Assembly (NCBI GenBank): GCA_040954595.2
Contig: CM082583.2
Span: 8,122,001 to 8,186,000 of the forward strand
DNA from: Balanoglossus misakiensis
Lineage: Eukaryota; Hemichordata
Length of the DNA: 64,000 nucleotides
Direction: 5' to 3'
How positions within the stretch are numbered: position 1 is the first letter of the stretch; each line of letters starts with the position of its first letter. A model generated the notes under the pieces. It had not been told where the DNA came from. It made no database searches and saw only the letters and a list, made by a program, of their open reading frames with translations. The translations under genes and the position numbers were made by a program. Shown here in pieces: positions 1-13,770 of this stretch.

Positions 1-3000
1 AACGCTGATGTTATGACACCAACTAAGCCCTCGGGCTGTTAGAAAGAGAGGGAAATTTGAAATGGGTAAAATTTCTACCGTGCACACTTGCAGTGACAAG
101 AGCTGATAAAACATGCATTTTTTAAAACGTAAACCAGTTTACCTGAAACGGTGGCCTTAGAAAACGCATTGGGGAAGACAGTGAATTGGACCGCCTGGTT
201 ATGCAGTGGAATGCGCTGGCTGGCGATTGATTCATCCAGCAAATCAAACATAACTGTACTTTTTGAATTAATCCGTACATAAACAATACATGTGGGGGGA
301 CCATTGTCACCGGGAGTGCAGCTGCCATGAATGGGGGCCACCCCACTCCAATCACTGGTCGTTTTAATTTATGGAGGGACACTGACTTGCTCTGACCTTT
401 TGTGGCGGCATGAATGAACCGCGCTGCTGGTATTGATTTGGCTTTCAGCGATGAACCAAGAGACGGGGGACCTGGGGACACGCAACACTCAGTCTGTCGT
501 GACCACGTTTTATGTCGGTGACAAATTGTTACTTTTTAGAACAGCCCTGTAGGACGGAACAGTGACGCCATCCTTTTGTCAAACTGCCAGTTTGTGAGAT
601 GGGGACAAAAATTAAGTAAAATGAATGGTCTGTCATCTGACTGCTGGTGGTTGAGAAATCAAGTTGTCCTCTGAATAAACAAAATCGTGAAATGCACTAC
701 AAGTGTTTGATTTTACGCAAATTTCCGTCTCAAAATTGAGCAGACGTCCTACCTGATGTACTGACAGCAGCTTCTTGCTCCTTGACCATACAGCTACTGC
801 TTAAAATCGCAACGATCACCACTGCTAGATTTCTGGATTTGTCAACGTCTCTACAACTGCCAAATTATCAGTGATCTGGAACCAAACAACAACAACACGT
901 TTGTCACTTTCATTTTCTGTCGCAGGAAACCGATACTTTTGAAAACATGCAGAGAAATCTTTAGCCACTGAGTGAACAAAACTCACTTTGCTCAGTGGAG
1001 ATTTCTTCTCTCAAGTCAGGTAACATACACCCCCATGTTTAGCTCACACTTGGTGATTATTGGATAATTATTTCAGATTACACTTCAATTGTAATGAACC
1101 CTAATAAATTCATAATGATACCCCCCCCCCCCCACTTCTTTGCTTATTTTACATACCAGGTATCAACGGAAATCAACAATGCAACCTGAGCTGGCAAATC
1201 ACAAGCCAGCTACCATTAGTATTAGCCAGCTACCATTCACGTCCTTGTGCTGTATTCAGAGACATGTAACCAAATAAGCCTGCGCCTTGGGATTTACTAC
1301 ATGTAACAATTGAACACTTACTGACCCAGAACAATTAACATAGAATTGGGCAGATCAGCATAGAGGGACTCCGTTCTCTTTGAGAGAGGGGTATCTCAAC
1401 TCCAATTAATGTATTTGTAGCAAAGTTGTTTCTCCTACAACAATTTCAACTTGTCAGTATTAAAGTTTGCGCAACATGTTCAAATGGTATCTTGTGATAC
1501 AGAAATCTCAAAATCTGAGTTGTGCCGTCTCCGTCCAAGATACTTTATAATTTGTCCTAATTTGCATGGGCTTTCAAAAATATGCCACTGCCAAATACAA
1601 CCACTCAGGAAAAATCCTTGATTTGAAGTAAAATTTTGAGACGGTCCCTTAAGAAAAGGGTCACAATCCTCAGGGATAGCGTGGTTTCTCACACAACTTA
1701 TAAGGTTGCCAAAACTGTCCCCCCAAAACAGAAACACAACACCCAGTGAAAGAATACTACACCGCCAAGGAGGCTAATCTCTCCCAACAGCAAAAGACCC
1801 GACTGTGTTTAGCAAATATTGCCGGAGACACAATGCATGGGGACTTGGGCGGTTTGTTGTTGTTTTCCATCAATGTAACAGACTTCTGACTCAAACATTT
1901 GTGGCTTGGTGTGGGTGGGGATTTAGTTCACGCACAGCCCCAAGAATATGCAGTTTTTCCTTCACCAAATTAACCATGTTTACAAACATTACAAAAGATT
2001 CTGAAGACATCAAAAATGAATGCATCAGTTCCATAATGTTTTTCATCATCAACTTCATATAACTTCAAGTTCAGTCAACATAAACTTAACCAAGGACACA
2101 TTACTAAACCATTCCTCTTCAACTGAAAAAAAAAGAACTCAACGTGACCCACTCGTGAGTACTGATGACTAATATGATTGTAGTAATCAGATTCACATTA
2201 AGCGTGTTTTGCAAACAATCCCGATAAATAAAACAATGATTTATGTACTTCAAGTTCAGTTCATCAGAAACCCTGTGCAAACATGGCGATACATGTAACC
2301 AATGTACCAAGTACTTCTGCTACATATACATCAGTGGCATCACTAAAACAACAATGTCTTTACACTGTCCTGTTACACAAACCTAACTAAAAAATCAAAT
2401 CTGGCTACCGGTAATCTCTGCGGTGGCAACTTAAAATTTAAAAAAATGTTCCATTTGTGACATGACCCAACATGTCATGTTTACCTTTTTAATCTTTCTT
2501 TATATGTACTATGTAGAAATCTAAATTTGAATTTAACAGAAATTTGAATCATAAACTATGATGTATTTTGAAATGTACTCGGAACACATAGAATTAAATT
2601 TCATCTGTGATATTCAAATTTTGACTAACAATGTGTCAATAGCGAATGTGCCAGTAAAATGCATCACAATTCAAAGAGCGTAATTGGTTCGTGACCTGCC
2701 ACGCACAATCCTACCGTGTTGGCAACGTGTTCCGGATGCAGCTACGTTTATATCTGTGTAATCCTCTGCATACTTACTATCCACTTGGATTTGACATTAT
2801 TGCACATCCTAAGAGCGACACGCGGCACGCGACATCTGCACTTCAACGTCGCGGGGCGTAGGGTCAAAGGGCAACACTGGGCACCAGTTATTCCGCGCAA
2901 ATCGGTGGAAAATACGCATTTTCCCATGCGAAACGTCACTGCAAGACTTCCATTTTTCTGTGACAGTCCCGTTGTCAGTAATTGGTAGAAAAACATCAAG

Positions 3001-6000
3001 AAAATCCTCTACTTGCGGGAACACGTGGATGAATTTGCATATTTGTTCAGGACGCGTTCCCCGACATCACAACGCAAAATTTATCGGTTGTCACTGCAGC
3101 AGAACCAATCAGATTCGGGCATTTCAAATCCCAGACAAAATAGCAAAGAAACTGAATGGCCTTAGGTTTAACTGGATATAAAAAGGATTATAAGGATTAT
3201 TTTGTGAACTTGACAAGGCAGACAAGTGTTACCATATGGCTCACACGTGTGAGAAACTCAAAAATGCCCCCCCCCCCCATCCCATAACAGTTTACAGTTA
3301 TCTGGTTTAACTGCTATTTTTTTATACAGTCACACCCTTGACAATAGAACTTAGAAATCTATCAACTTTAATTGTTTTTAAGACACACACAATACCTGTA
3401 TTCTCTGCAGTATACAATAAAAAATAAACTATTACTAGTAAACCTAATCAAATTTTAACTGCTGATATGAAAACTAGGATTTCAGGAATTCTCACAGATA
3501 TCAAAGAAAGCCCAGGTCTTACCGTAACAATTGTCCTGACACTATCAGCGCGCAGCCTTACCTGCAAAATATCATCACCCTTGAGTTTCAAACGGTTTTT
3601 AATGCGATACAATTTGCCAGCAGGGTGTGTGCACACTTGTAGGTGACCGTCAACCCCTGGCCACACAGTACGACTAATCCATCAGTAAACAACAACACAA
3701 GTATTTGTTGGTAGTGTTTTGGACAGGTTAATCCCTCTCACAACAAAACTGCGGGACACACAGTTTGCAGACGCAGTTTGCAGACAACGCCGACAGAAAA
3801 ACAGCCTGCCATACGGCAATAATTTTGAAAATAAATATGTTGCACTTTGTCGGGGCAGAGATAACGGTAATTTCAGCGTGATAGGAACACCGATCTGTAA
3901 GGAGACTTTGATGGACGATAAGTTACTTCAAAGGTGGAGGACAAAACGACAGCTACTCACTGCCGACTGTTTGATAAAAAAAATTGTTTGAAAAGGATTA
4001 TACCACTCCAGTGATTGGGAAAAAAATAGTATACAAACTTGCAAATCATTTACACAGAACCTTGTGAGTGCAATTAGACCTGGCATAATCCCAAAAAAAC
4101 ATCAGCAAAGCCCACTGTATGAATATGGAGGCTTTTTTTTCCCCGATATCATAAAACAATCACTTGTATACACAGGAGGCCAAAGCAAATTATTATTTTC
4201 AAATGCTGTTCTAAGCCACCGATAGTGTTTTTTTTTCAGAACACAACTAGACCCTACGAAAATTTAATTCAATTTCTTACCTTCATATAACTATGTTTTC
4301 AATCCACCGACCATTCCAAGGGAGATATTTCTTGTATCGCAACTCGAGGTAGCTGCGTTCAAATATCCAGCCAGCCAAGCAGTCAGCCTATGACTGGCAA
4401 CACACTGCAAATCAATACGTTCAAAAAAATCAATCGCAGGAAGAAAAAGATTCATTAGGTAGAACAAAAGCCCTGAGCTCCTTGAAAACATTTGAAGACA
4501 CTTCAAGTTTCCATCAAGCAAAAATAACGTGATTATTCTGTGATTGTTGATGGTTACAAGAGACGCTAGTGTATGCGTTCAAGACCTACACACGCATCTA
4601 ATGTTTTTGATGCATGATAGTGGTGGAAATTCAGTAAAAACTCAGCACAAAGCTAAGTGCTTAGTAAGTTACACCTTTTTAACAGTAATCCCTTAACATG
4701 TGGCAGTTAATCCCTTCTTGAAAGAAAACCAATAAAGTTACAGAAACAAAACTGTTTGTTCCTTCTAAGTCTAAGCTGATAATTACTCGGTGGATTTCAA
4801 ACTCACCATGAGTTTTTAGGGGAAAGAACTGATGCTCCTTTTGGTTCAAGTCTTGATGTTTGAGTTCAGCTTGATGTCATACTCCTTGGGGCGAGTCTTG
4901 CCTTGGATTCAATTCAGTTTTTCCGAACGTTAAAATTGTCTACGCGGCAAGTTTCAGCTGGTCTGCCTCATTGGCTCTCTAGAGAGGGAAAGAAATACTG
5001 GTTAAAAAAATCCTCTTAATGTTATGAAAACCGTTTATAAAGCTGCTTTCTTCCTGTGTAATTCCAATTTATCACGGTTTGGTGACTCTTGTCAAATAAG
5101 AAAGAAACCGCTACAAAATGCCTTCTCCTATTAAATTAACGAAATTAATGATAGTGGTTATCCCTGTAATCTAACTTAAAGACAGGGACCGCTAAATTCT
5201 GGAGAAAAAAAAACATTTGAGGGAATTTTAAGAACACTGCAATCACATACCTGTGCTTTATATAAAAACCCTCGCTATTGACTGAGACAGAAAACCTGAC
5301 AATAATGGGCTTTGAAATGGCCAGTTTGATTCGACAACTCGTTATCTCATTAACTCTGTGTATGAAGCCAGTTCGGTTATCGACCGACAATGGCGACCTG
5401 TCTGCTGCATTGTTCGGTGGAGAGCTGATTTTGAATGGTGTTGATGCCCCCCGACAGACTCCAATTCTCCAACCGACAAAAATCCAATTTCTTCGCTCGC
5501 AATAGTTTGGGGTTCGGGCATTCTGCGATATCAATGCACCTAATCAACTTTGACACAATGCGGTGATCAGAGGGATTCATAGTAAAACCAAGGCCACGTA
5601 GCACTCATTTTATTTTAGTTCATCTATCATAACTTGTCACAATAAACGCAGGTTTCACAATAAAATGTGAACACCATCATAACGCTATTTTCATGTACGT
5701 GTAGTACTGCAACTCACTGTCAGTTACTGACCACCAAGGTCTACTATTAACCAACCGTAATTACTTTATTTAAACTGCAATCAATCATAATTATCACGCA
5801 TTTATGTACTTGTCAGAGAGCACCACCACTGCACCAAATCGTGGGTGATATTGCTTCAAAACTGATTTCTGCCACTGAGGGCGCACTAAATGATCATACC
5901 ACCAGGACCCATGGCAACCGGGCAACTGCATGTGGCCATCAAATCATGCCAAATAAACCCAAGTAGCTATGTATTTAGAGGCCTGTTTCGCTGGTACTGT

Positions 6001-7040
6001 GAGCACAGAGATACAGGTCAGCATCCCAGCTCAATAACACATAGCCTACAAGTCCCTTGGTTGTGTGTGACACTTATCATACAGTAGTCCCTCTATTATA
6101 AAGGTTATAGAGGGGCTGTGCTCCACCACACAAAACCAAGAGAGTTGGAGGGCTACAGATCCACAGCATCATCAAATTCAACAGAGCTTGAGACTTTATA
6201 CCAGTCCCTCCACCAAGTACCAACTTCAGGGCCTTTTATAGTACCACAATCCCTCCATCGACTACCCATGACCCACTCCACTGATCTCAGGTCGATATCA
6301 GCCATCACAGTTTGTTTGTTTTGTGTATATTAAACGACATTGTCTTTGTTTGCAACATACATCAATGCACAACAATACAGCAGTCACTGAAGGATGGTCC
6401 ACCCATTGTTTTGCATGGGTGAAGATTACATAACATTGGCAATATTTCATGGGCCTACGAATACTGTGACGTGGTCCACTGGAAAATTTTGTAGGAAACG
6501 TTAATGGGATGGCTCGGTTGAAAAATCAAACTTTGTGCCAACGCATATGCTTGCAGTAAACCCTGATCATGCTCTGGTCGGTCGCTAATCCAACACATGC
6601 ATCAACAAGATTTGTACAACAACAGGGGCAAACTTATTAGCCTGAACAAAGTTATTGTTTAACCAAACGACTGGCCGATCGACCGTTTTATTTTTGTCCG
6701 TTCGTGCCAAAACATTTCTGTGTGTTTTCGTGGCTTCTTGTCCAGCGATCGACACACAAGAAAGCTCTTTTACAAGAACTATGTAATCATTTTTGATCAG
6801 GTGTTCATAGCAGAATTCTAGTGGAACTGAGCGATAATGATATTGACACTTGTTCGCACAGGTCGTGACAGCTTTATTGCTCGTGTACGCGTGCTGCTCA
6901 TGCGATTCCAAATAATCTAGGAGGAAAACTCGATACGAATGTCGGAAAATGCAGTCGTTTCGACCATGAAAGTCCGTTTAAACTGACGAAAGTGTCTCGA
7001 TGAACTAAATGAACGTTTCCCCCGAACCGCTACAAAAACG
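1..7040. other. No recognised gene; exon-like segments on the minus strand
   Basis: I found no family I recognise here. Two minus-strand stretches look like exons: one open from about 369 down to 145, ending in a good donor (CAG before GTAAAC), and one from about 3665 down to 3564, ending in CAG before GTAAGG. Neither has a convincing polypyrimidine acceptor, and their reading phases do not join directly, so further exons would be needed between them. A minus-strand ATG-initiated frame of 108 codons (6911 to 6585) is also open, but it has no recognisable domain. C homopolymers lie at 1121-1133 and 3267-3278. The stretch could be introns and exons of an unrecognised minus-strand gene, or plain intergenic DNA. 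Confidence 0.3.
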
Positions 7041-7400
7041 TTGCGTGGCAATGATGGTCACATTTCAATGTTGACATCGCCTCCCCCGGCCAACCCGATT
7101 CATTCGATTACATTGTCTACAATGCACTCCAAAACGCCGGGGAAATATCGAAAGTGGGTTCCCGCAGCTGTGCGAAACATCAACAGGCAAATAGGGTATA
7201 CATATTCATAACAATGTCAAAGCGAGTTTCAGTAATCAGGTGACCTACCACACCATATTCGGCTCCGAAAACACGAAACCATCATATTCATCCGCCCATA
7301 GATTTCAAAGATGGCGCTATTGAAGTCAACAGACCCTATCACGCATGCGTGAATTGTGATACTGATTTTGCGCCTCGAGAATCTTTCTTATATCTTTATC
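7041..7400. promoter_or_regulatory. Candidate promoter patch (CpG-rich, YY1-like and NRF1-like sites)
   Basis: This patch is richer in CpG than its surroundings. It carries a YY1-like site (AAAGATGGCGC, near 7308) and a perfect 14 bp palindrome at 7339-7352 (TCACGCATGCGTGA) whose centre resembles the NRF1 site. Both motif types are common at broad housekeeping promoters in animals. The ATG inside the YY1-like site on the plus strand reaches a stop after 13 codons, so it is not a good start codon. If it is a promoter, it could serve the uncertain minus-strand exons to its left. This is inference from motifs only. Confidence 0.3.
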
Positions 7401-10400
7401 TACACAAGTTACCGTAAGAATGTGATCTTCAGAATCACATTTGCTTGTGAAGTTGTGGACGTGTGGGCTCCAAGTCGAGCTATGCGCGCGTTCGACATAA
7501 AAAAAAAACAGTCAAACTATCTTCGCGTACACTGGCGCCCTCTACAAGGTGTCGGAATCGTTATCTTTGTTTCTCATAATCAAATTACACTGTGCACGTT
7601 CAAAATCACTACCACAAAGGTGACAATTATCATGATAAAATCACAGTTCTTCGCATTTTTGGGATTGAACAACGTCATTGATTAAAGGGAAGGCGACTCT
7701 CACTTTAACCACTCTAACCGGGGCATGCACCAGTACCAACATGCGCCCATTAGAGTTTGCTACCAAGCCACAAACTTTGGTTTCGAATGAGACATGTCGT
7801 AGAATTTTTAAGAAGAATTTGTGAGGAAAATTGATGTAAAAGAAGTCGCTCTTTTGTGGGTTAGAAGAGCACAAATAGGATTAAAGTGCAATCTGAGAAT
7901 GGACAGCAAGGAGTACTACATTATAGTTTTAAAAGACATAAGCGGGCGGTACAAGGTCTTATGCGAAGGAAAAACGCAACCAAAAACACTGTGTGAAATC
8001 TAAGATTCAAAAATCACCTGCATATAGGAAAAACGCTAGAATATGTGCACATTTTGTTTGGACAACGAAAAACTATTTGATAAAGAATCTCTTACTCTGC
8101 GAGAAATCAAATTTACCTTGTTATCTCTGTCTGGTTCCAATTGGTGATGCCGTGATGTCGGGAGTCGCAGAGGTACTTCAGGCGTCAGTTCTGTGGCGCG
8201 GTGAGTATAGTCCGGAAATATACCGACCATTAACACCAGCCAGGCTCATTCACAACCATCGAAACACGTCTATGAAAATGAATTGAAGATGTAGATGTCT
8301 CAACGGATATACGCAACAACTTCAACGGTCAAACGAAATCGCCGCCACACGGTAACAATATATCACCCAGCTGTCATTCTCAGCTCACTGAATTTGTCAT
8401 GGCAAATTTACGGAACCAGGATAACAAGAAACGAAGACTCGGACATCATTTGGTGAAAACGCTGAATTCAAGGTTATGCATCAAATCTAATTCAATTGCC
8501 TAAAATAACATTTGTCAATGCAATCAAAATTAAGACCTCGGACAGTTGAAGTATGTAATTACATGATGGCGTTAGATTACTCTCAAACTCACATTTACCT
8601 TACTGCTCAAGAACGCTGCTTCAGCGACAGTGGGAACGATTACAATATTGGCGCCTTGGGACAATTTCGGATGAGAATTTCAAACGGTCAAAATTACCAC
8701 GGCAACTCTAAATATTTGACTTCGCAGATACCAGAACGGCGTCCATAGGAATGTTGATTGAAACGTCTTCATCTGAACATGTTAGCAAAATGACATCTCT
8801 ATTTAGAGCCAATTATTATCAACCATTCCAACGCAAATCGTGCTCAGCTATATCGATGGTAAGTTCAGCAACCATGCAGTAATCAAGAACAAACGAAACC
8901 GGATAAGAACGCAGAAAGCGATCCTAAATGTGTGAATGCTTCCTACGTGATACTCTACAATAAAATAGGCGCGAAGTTCATACCCTCGACGGTTAGCCAG
9001 AGAAACAGTTAGATTGCCGAAGGCGACGTCTTTGTGGTAGTTTTTGCTTGTTATTTTGTCCAAAAATCGATTTACAGCACCCGCGTCAATCAATCTTTAG
9101 TGGTTTGGCCCCTTTCGCTAATGATACTTACCAACCTGACAAAATAAAGAAAGTATTCTATATTCAAAACAGATTATGGCATTTTAGATAGCAACGCAAC
9201 GCCCCTATTCAAACTATTACATACAATTAGTTTGGACACTGCTCTGTTAAAATGCTATAAATCTAATTTTTATTGTCAAGGAGGTCTATACAAAGATTCC
9301 ATTACTCGGGGAAACAAATAAACCTCTGGTAAATTTGACAACGATTTTAGTCAGTTTGAAATACACTTCTGAATGAAAGTGTCTACAGAAGGATGACTCA
9401 CAAGTCTTCATATATTCCGCCAGACTCAGAGAATGTGAACAAAACGAATTACAGTGAGTCAATTGAAACTGTTGCTCAATTACTGACTCCGGCTCAAAGG
9501 GATTTTGGCCAATTTCACACTGCCTGTTCAAATATTGATATTTTACGGGGAGATGATGATTTCTTTCATGCGAGAAAGCCCGTCAATTTGTGCAATGAAT
9601 GAATTCCAAAGAAGATGGATTACTGTCGCATTAATATGTCAGTTTACAAGACAACAAGTTAATCTAGTGGAAAAGGTGGTTAACGATTGGTATGAAACCC
9701 ACACAAGAGTTATTGATCACCGAGACCATTTTGTGGAGTGGGGAATAATCTGTTCAAATGTCCGTTGGTCCATCGAGTTTTATGTCATCAACGAATACTA
9801 AGAATTATAAATATTGCAAAATTAGAAGGCTTTTTTAAACAGGGACCCAGTAAGTTTGCTTTGCCTTAGCCAATGTACAGATTGTCTTCAGTTCTATTGA
9901 CCGTCTCATATTGCAAACCTGAATTTGCTCTATAAGCCAATTACCGTAGTAGTAGTTGAGTTGTGCGACGTAATGTATCTCTAGAAAGACAAAATTGCTT
10001 TGATTATCTAAAATTAATATTTATTTCATTAAAACACCGGCCCAGCTTCTTTTACTTAGTGAACTTTTCGTGTGCGTCGTTTACAAATGAGTGTGAGGTG
10101 GCAAGTGCTTGATTCAGCGTGTAAACCGTCACTGACTGATCGGATCTGACTTGAACGAATTCTCAGATTGTGTGTCGTTAATTGTGAGTTTTGTTGCTTT
10201 GATATTCACTATGATTATTGTGGAAACAACCAACTGTTAGAAATAACTCGAAACGGCGATGTAGACAGTTAAAAGCTGGTTTTGTCACCGATGTGTCAGA
10301 CTGCGGCGCGGCCCTGGAATGCGTGTCACGGAAGGTGTTAAGCTGCCTATTGTCTGCTCTTCATGTAAATGAAGGGAGGTGCGAGACAGGGCAAACGGAA

Positions 10401-13400
10401 AACAACGACCGCCCGCCAAAGTAAAAACGTGTGAATTGCTTTACCCAGTCCTGTTAATTGTTGTATTTGTTGCGTAAACAACAATGTAGATTCAGTGTCA
10501 AGTTCAAAAACAGAGTCATCGGCACCTATTAACCGTTGGTTTGCTACTGTCAACACGAGAAAGTTGCTGTCGATTGAATGATGAGCTTTCAAACGTCCAC
10601 GGGCACAGAATAAGGTCGTCTGTCATACATATTAGCGATTTTTGTTCCATTTAACGATGTCCTCCATCTAGGAAATATGGGTTAAATATTACCGATTCCT
10701 AACCGAATTTTAACCCGTCAAATCAAACGAAAAATTGTCAATATGAAACAGTATCTTACAAAGTCGGGAGTTTGAAAGAAAACGTCATGGCGGGGAAGTT
10801 GCCGGTTTTGCAAAATTATTGGCCTTGGTTCCACTAGGACGATCTGACAATGCACACAACTTTGCCTGTGTGAAATTGTAACTACTATTTCAGGCTTTGC
10901 ATTTCGTATAATGAAATCAAGAAAGTAACGTTGAAAACAGACGAAGTCGTTCTTATAGTTCTTGAACGTATGTATGCACCGACTCCCTTCCCACAAGAGG
11001 AAAAAACAAGATGGCGGCCGCCCCAAAGAATTAGTCCATCGATGAAATTACTGAACTGGTTCGTTATATCTTTCCAAGAAATATATGTCGCTTTAATGTC
11101 GCCAAACATTTAATAACATTTATGTTTTATTGATTTTTATTTTTTTTCAATAACGTGACCCCAAACTTCAGTTAACCCGATCCTTCTGCCGCGGTGGGAA
11201 ATTTTCCGTCAACTGCACAACGCCTCATTGCACTTGCCTTACGAATAATAAGCACTCCCACGCCAATGGGGTATTACCCACGTTTTAATTTGTGAACTCA
11301 AAAACCGTTCATACAAAATACATTGAAACTGACTGAGTCTTTATATGACCTGTCACATAACCGGGTTATCGCATATCTATTGCGAAAACATTTTCCATTT
11401 GTAAGTTTATCGAGTGTCGCAGTCAAACGCCGATTTTCTGTTCCGCGGAGGAGTTTCTGACTGTGTGTCAAAAGTATAAACGAAGTGCCCATCAAGCGCA
11501 CTTATCCACAGAAAGTTTGGTATAATTGCAGGATACTTCATACTTTCTCTGTTTATTCATATCATGGCTAAGTTTGTTTTGTGTACAGCTATCAATGATG
11601 CAAGCTAGACAACATGGGGAGGTGCCAAAATTTACAAACCTACAACCCTTACACATATTTTTGTCTGGGATCGTATTAGTTGTGAAAAACATAAGGTACG
11701 AAGCTGGGTTAGTATTTCAATTAAAGTTAATAGACTGACGTCGTGCTCCCGATCGAAATGATCCTATAGTCCCGCCTGTCGTCATGCATACATAAATAAT
11801 TATAAACATAAACAGCCGTGAATTTGTAGAAACAAATAATCCTACACAAGTTGAAACACGCGAGTTTCGATACAAGTAAAGTGTCCCACCCTCTCCATTC
11901 TCAGTGATTGATATGACGAGAAATTTAAAGTCTCCTTAGCAGATCCAGATTAACCTCAATTGTAAGCTTACCTGTTCTGTTTTTAGTTCGTCATCTTCTT
12001 CCCAAAATTGGCAAACGTCACACGGTAAATTCCTTCGTCAAGGTGTGATCCATGGTAGCATCAAATAACTGTAAGACATCGGTGCACAATAATGATTGAT
12101 AGTATTCCAATAGTATTGAGGCATGTTGGTGAATAGATGTGTATTTACTTACAAACAGCAGAGTGCGAGTTAGAATTCTAATAAGGAAACAGCGCATGGG
12201 CAGTCGGGCAACAGGTGAGGGGCGACGCGATTGGACACCCGATCTACTATCATTGCTTTGAATGACATTATGGACAAGTACAGGGTGCACAATAAGCTTT
12301 ACCTGGCAAAGCCTCGAGCTACAGTATACATACTGCATTGGAGTGTGGTCTTTCCGTCAACATAGTGCGACTGAGAAAACGTTGACTTATACTGCAAACG
12401 GTCGAAAGGCAAATTAGCGAATGTACCAAGAAAATGAATTTCCACATGTAGAAGCAAAAGTGAAAATGATGCTTTTTTATAGGGATATACTGATGTTCAT
12501 TGCCAAATAAATATCCATCAAAATGAATGAATGAATGAATGGCTGAATAAAAACAATTTTTATATCAAATAGCATTAAAATATGCGGTTGGTTTTCAATG
12601 AGGTGTTTGCAATAGGAAACGATGTCGATGAATACAGTAATGTCCCTCTGCAATGTACACGTACAAACTGTTACATACGGGGAATGGGGGGGGGGGGCGC
12701 TGTTTGATTTCGAAGTCAGTGCATACATGACAAGAGGATCGTTGTATACACATTGCACTGGCTAGAATGCTTTTAGCAGCTGTTAGTACATGCAACGAAA
12801 CCAAAGTTTCCAACAGACAGATAAGAAAAGAAAAACGCACATTCACATAGAGTTGATTATTTAGTTTATTTCTCTTCTATAATAATGACATAAAATTGAG
12901 CTATAATTTTATCTATGCTATATAAATTATTTTCTGGGAGTTGCTTCTCTAAGTACGTATAAAAAAGGAACATCCAGTTTATATGGCTGTACATGTAACG
13001 TGTGATTACAGACAGAAAACATGTTGGCAATTAAAAAAATAATGCCGTTTTTGGACAATACACAATGCAGTATAAATCAGCTGAAAAAAACAAACAACCC
13101 GCATTTTTTTGCAGGAAACAGAGAAAGAACACTGTTGGTAGTGAGACACATTAACATCAGACAAACAGTCTATGTTTACTTTTTTTTGACAAGAAAAAAA
13201 AATCTTTGACATACATCTACCCAGAAATTGTACAAATTACAATATTATATACAGAAATATATTCCATGTTGATTGAAAATTCTTTTCACTTTCTACAGCA
13301 GATTCATATAAAAAAATAAATGTAATGCACTGCCAATCAATCTAACTCTAGGTCTTTCATTTTCAGATCTAAAATGGCGCCACTTTTTTCTTCTCAAAGT

Positions 13401-13770
13401 GTTCCAATGAATTCAACACACCAGAAACTCTTTTCAACAATTACTTATGACCTAATCTTACTTTCTGTTGGTACCGGCTCCGTTTTATTACACAATTTCA
13501 CATTTTTAAAACTGGTCGCTTTTTCCCTTGCACTGCAGCTATGATTCTTGTTAAATGGAAGTAAAAATGTCCCATCTTAAAATATGAGGAGCTGGGGGGT
13601 TGCACTGTAAAAAAAATTGACTGCAAAGGAAATGGAGTGAGCTGATGGAACTGGGGCAATTTTGACTAAAAAGTCTGAACAAAAATGAAATAAATACACT
13701 GTGAATGGACTTGATTTTCTCTCCTCAGATTTGTCTGCAATTAACATTTAGAGTTTGGGATATTGTTGAA
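7401..13770. other. No gene recognised; right end is probable SAXO 3' UTR
   Basis: Only short open frames without recognisable domains occur on either strand. A second YY1-like site (CAAGATGGCGGCCGCC) lies near 10988, but its ATG frame closes after seven codons. A tetranucleotide repeat (ATGA)n is at about 12518-12541 and a G homopolymer at 12686-12697. The A/T-rich stretch from about 12845 to 13770 directly follows the SAXO stop codon in the minus direction and contains minus-strand AATAAA hexamers, so it is probably that gene's 3' untranslated region. Confidence 0.4.

Noticed and set aside
10985-11020. ATG in a strong YY1-like context (CAAGATGGCGGCC)
   Set aside because: The frame closes after seven codons and no donor restores it, so it is not supported as a start codon; possibly only a factor-binding site.
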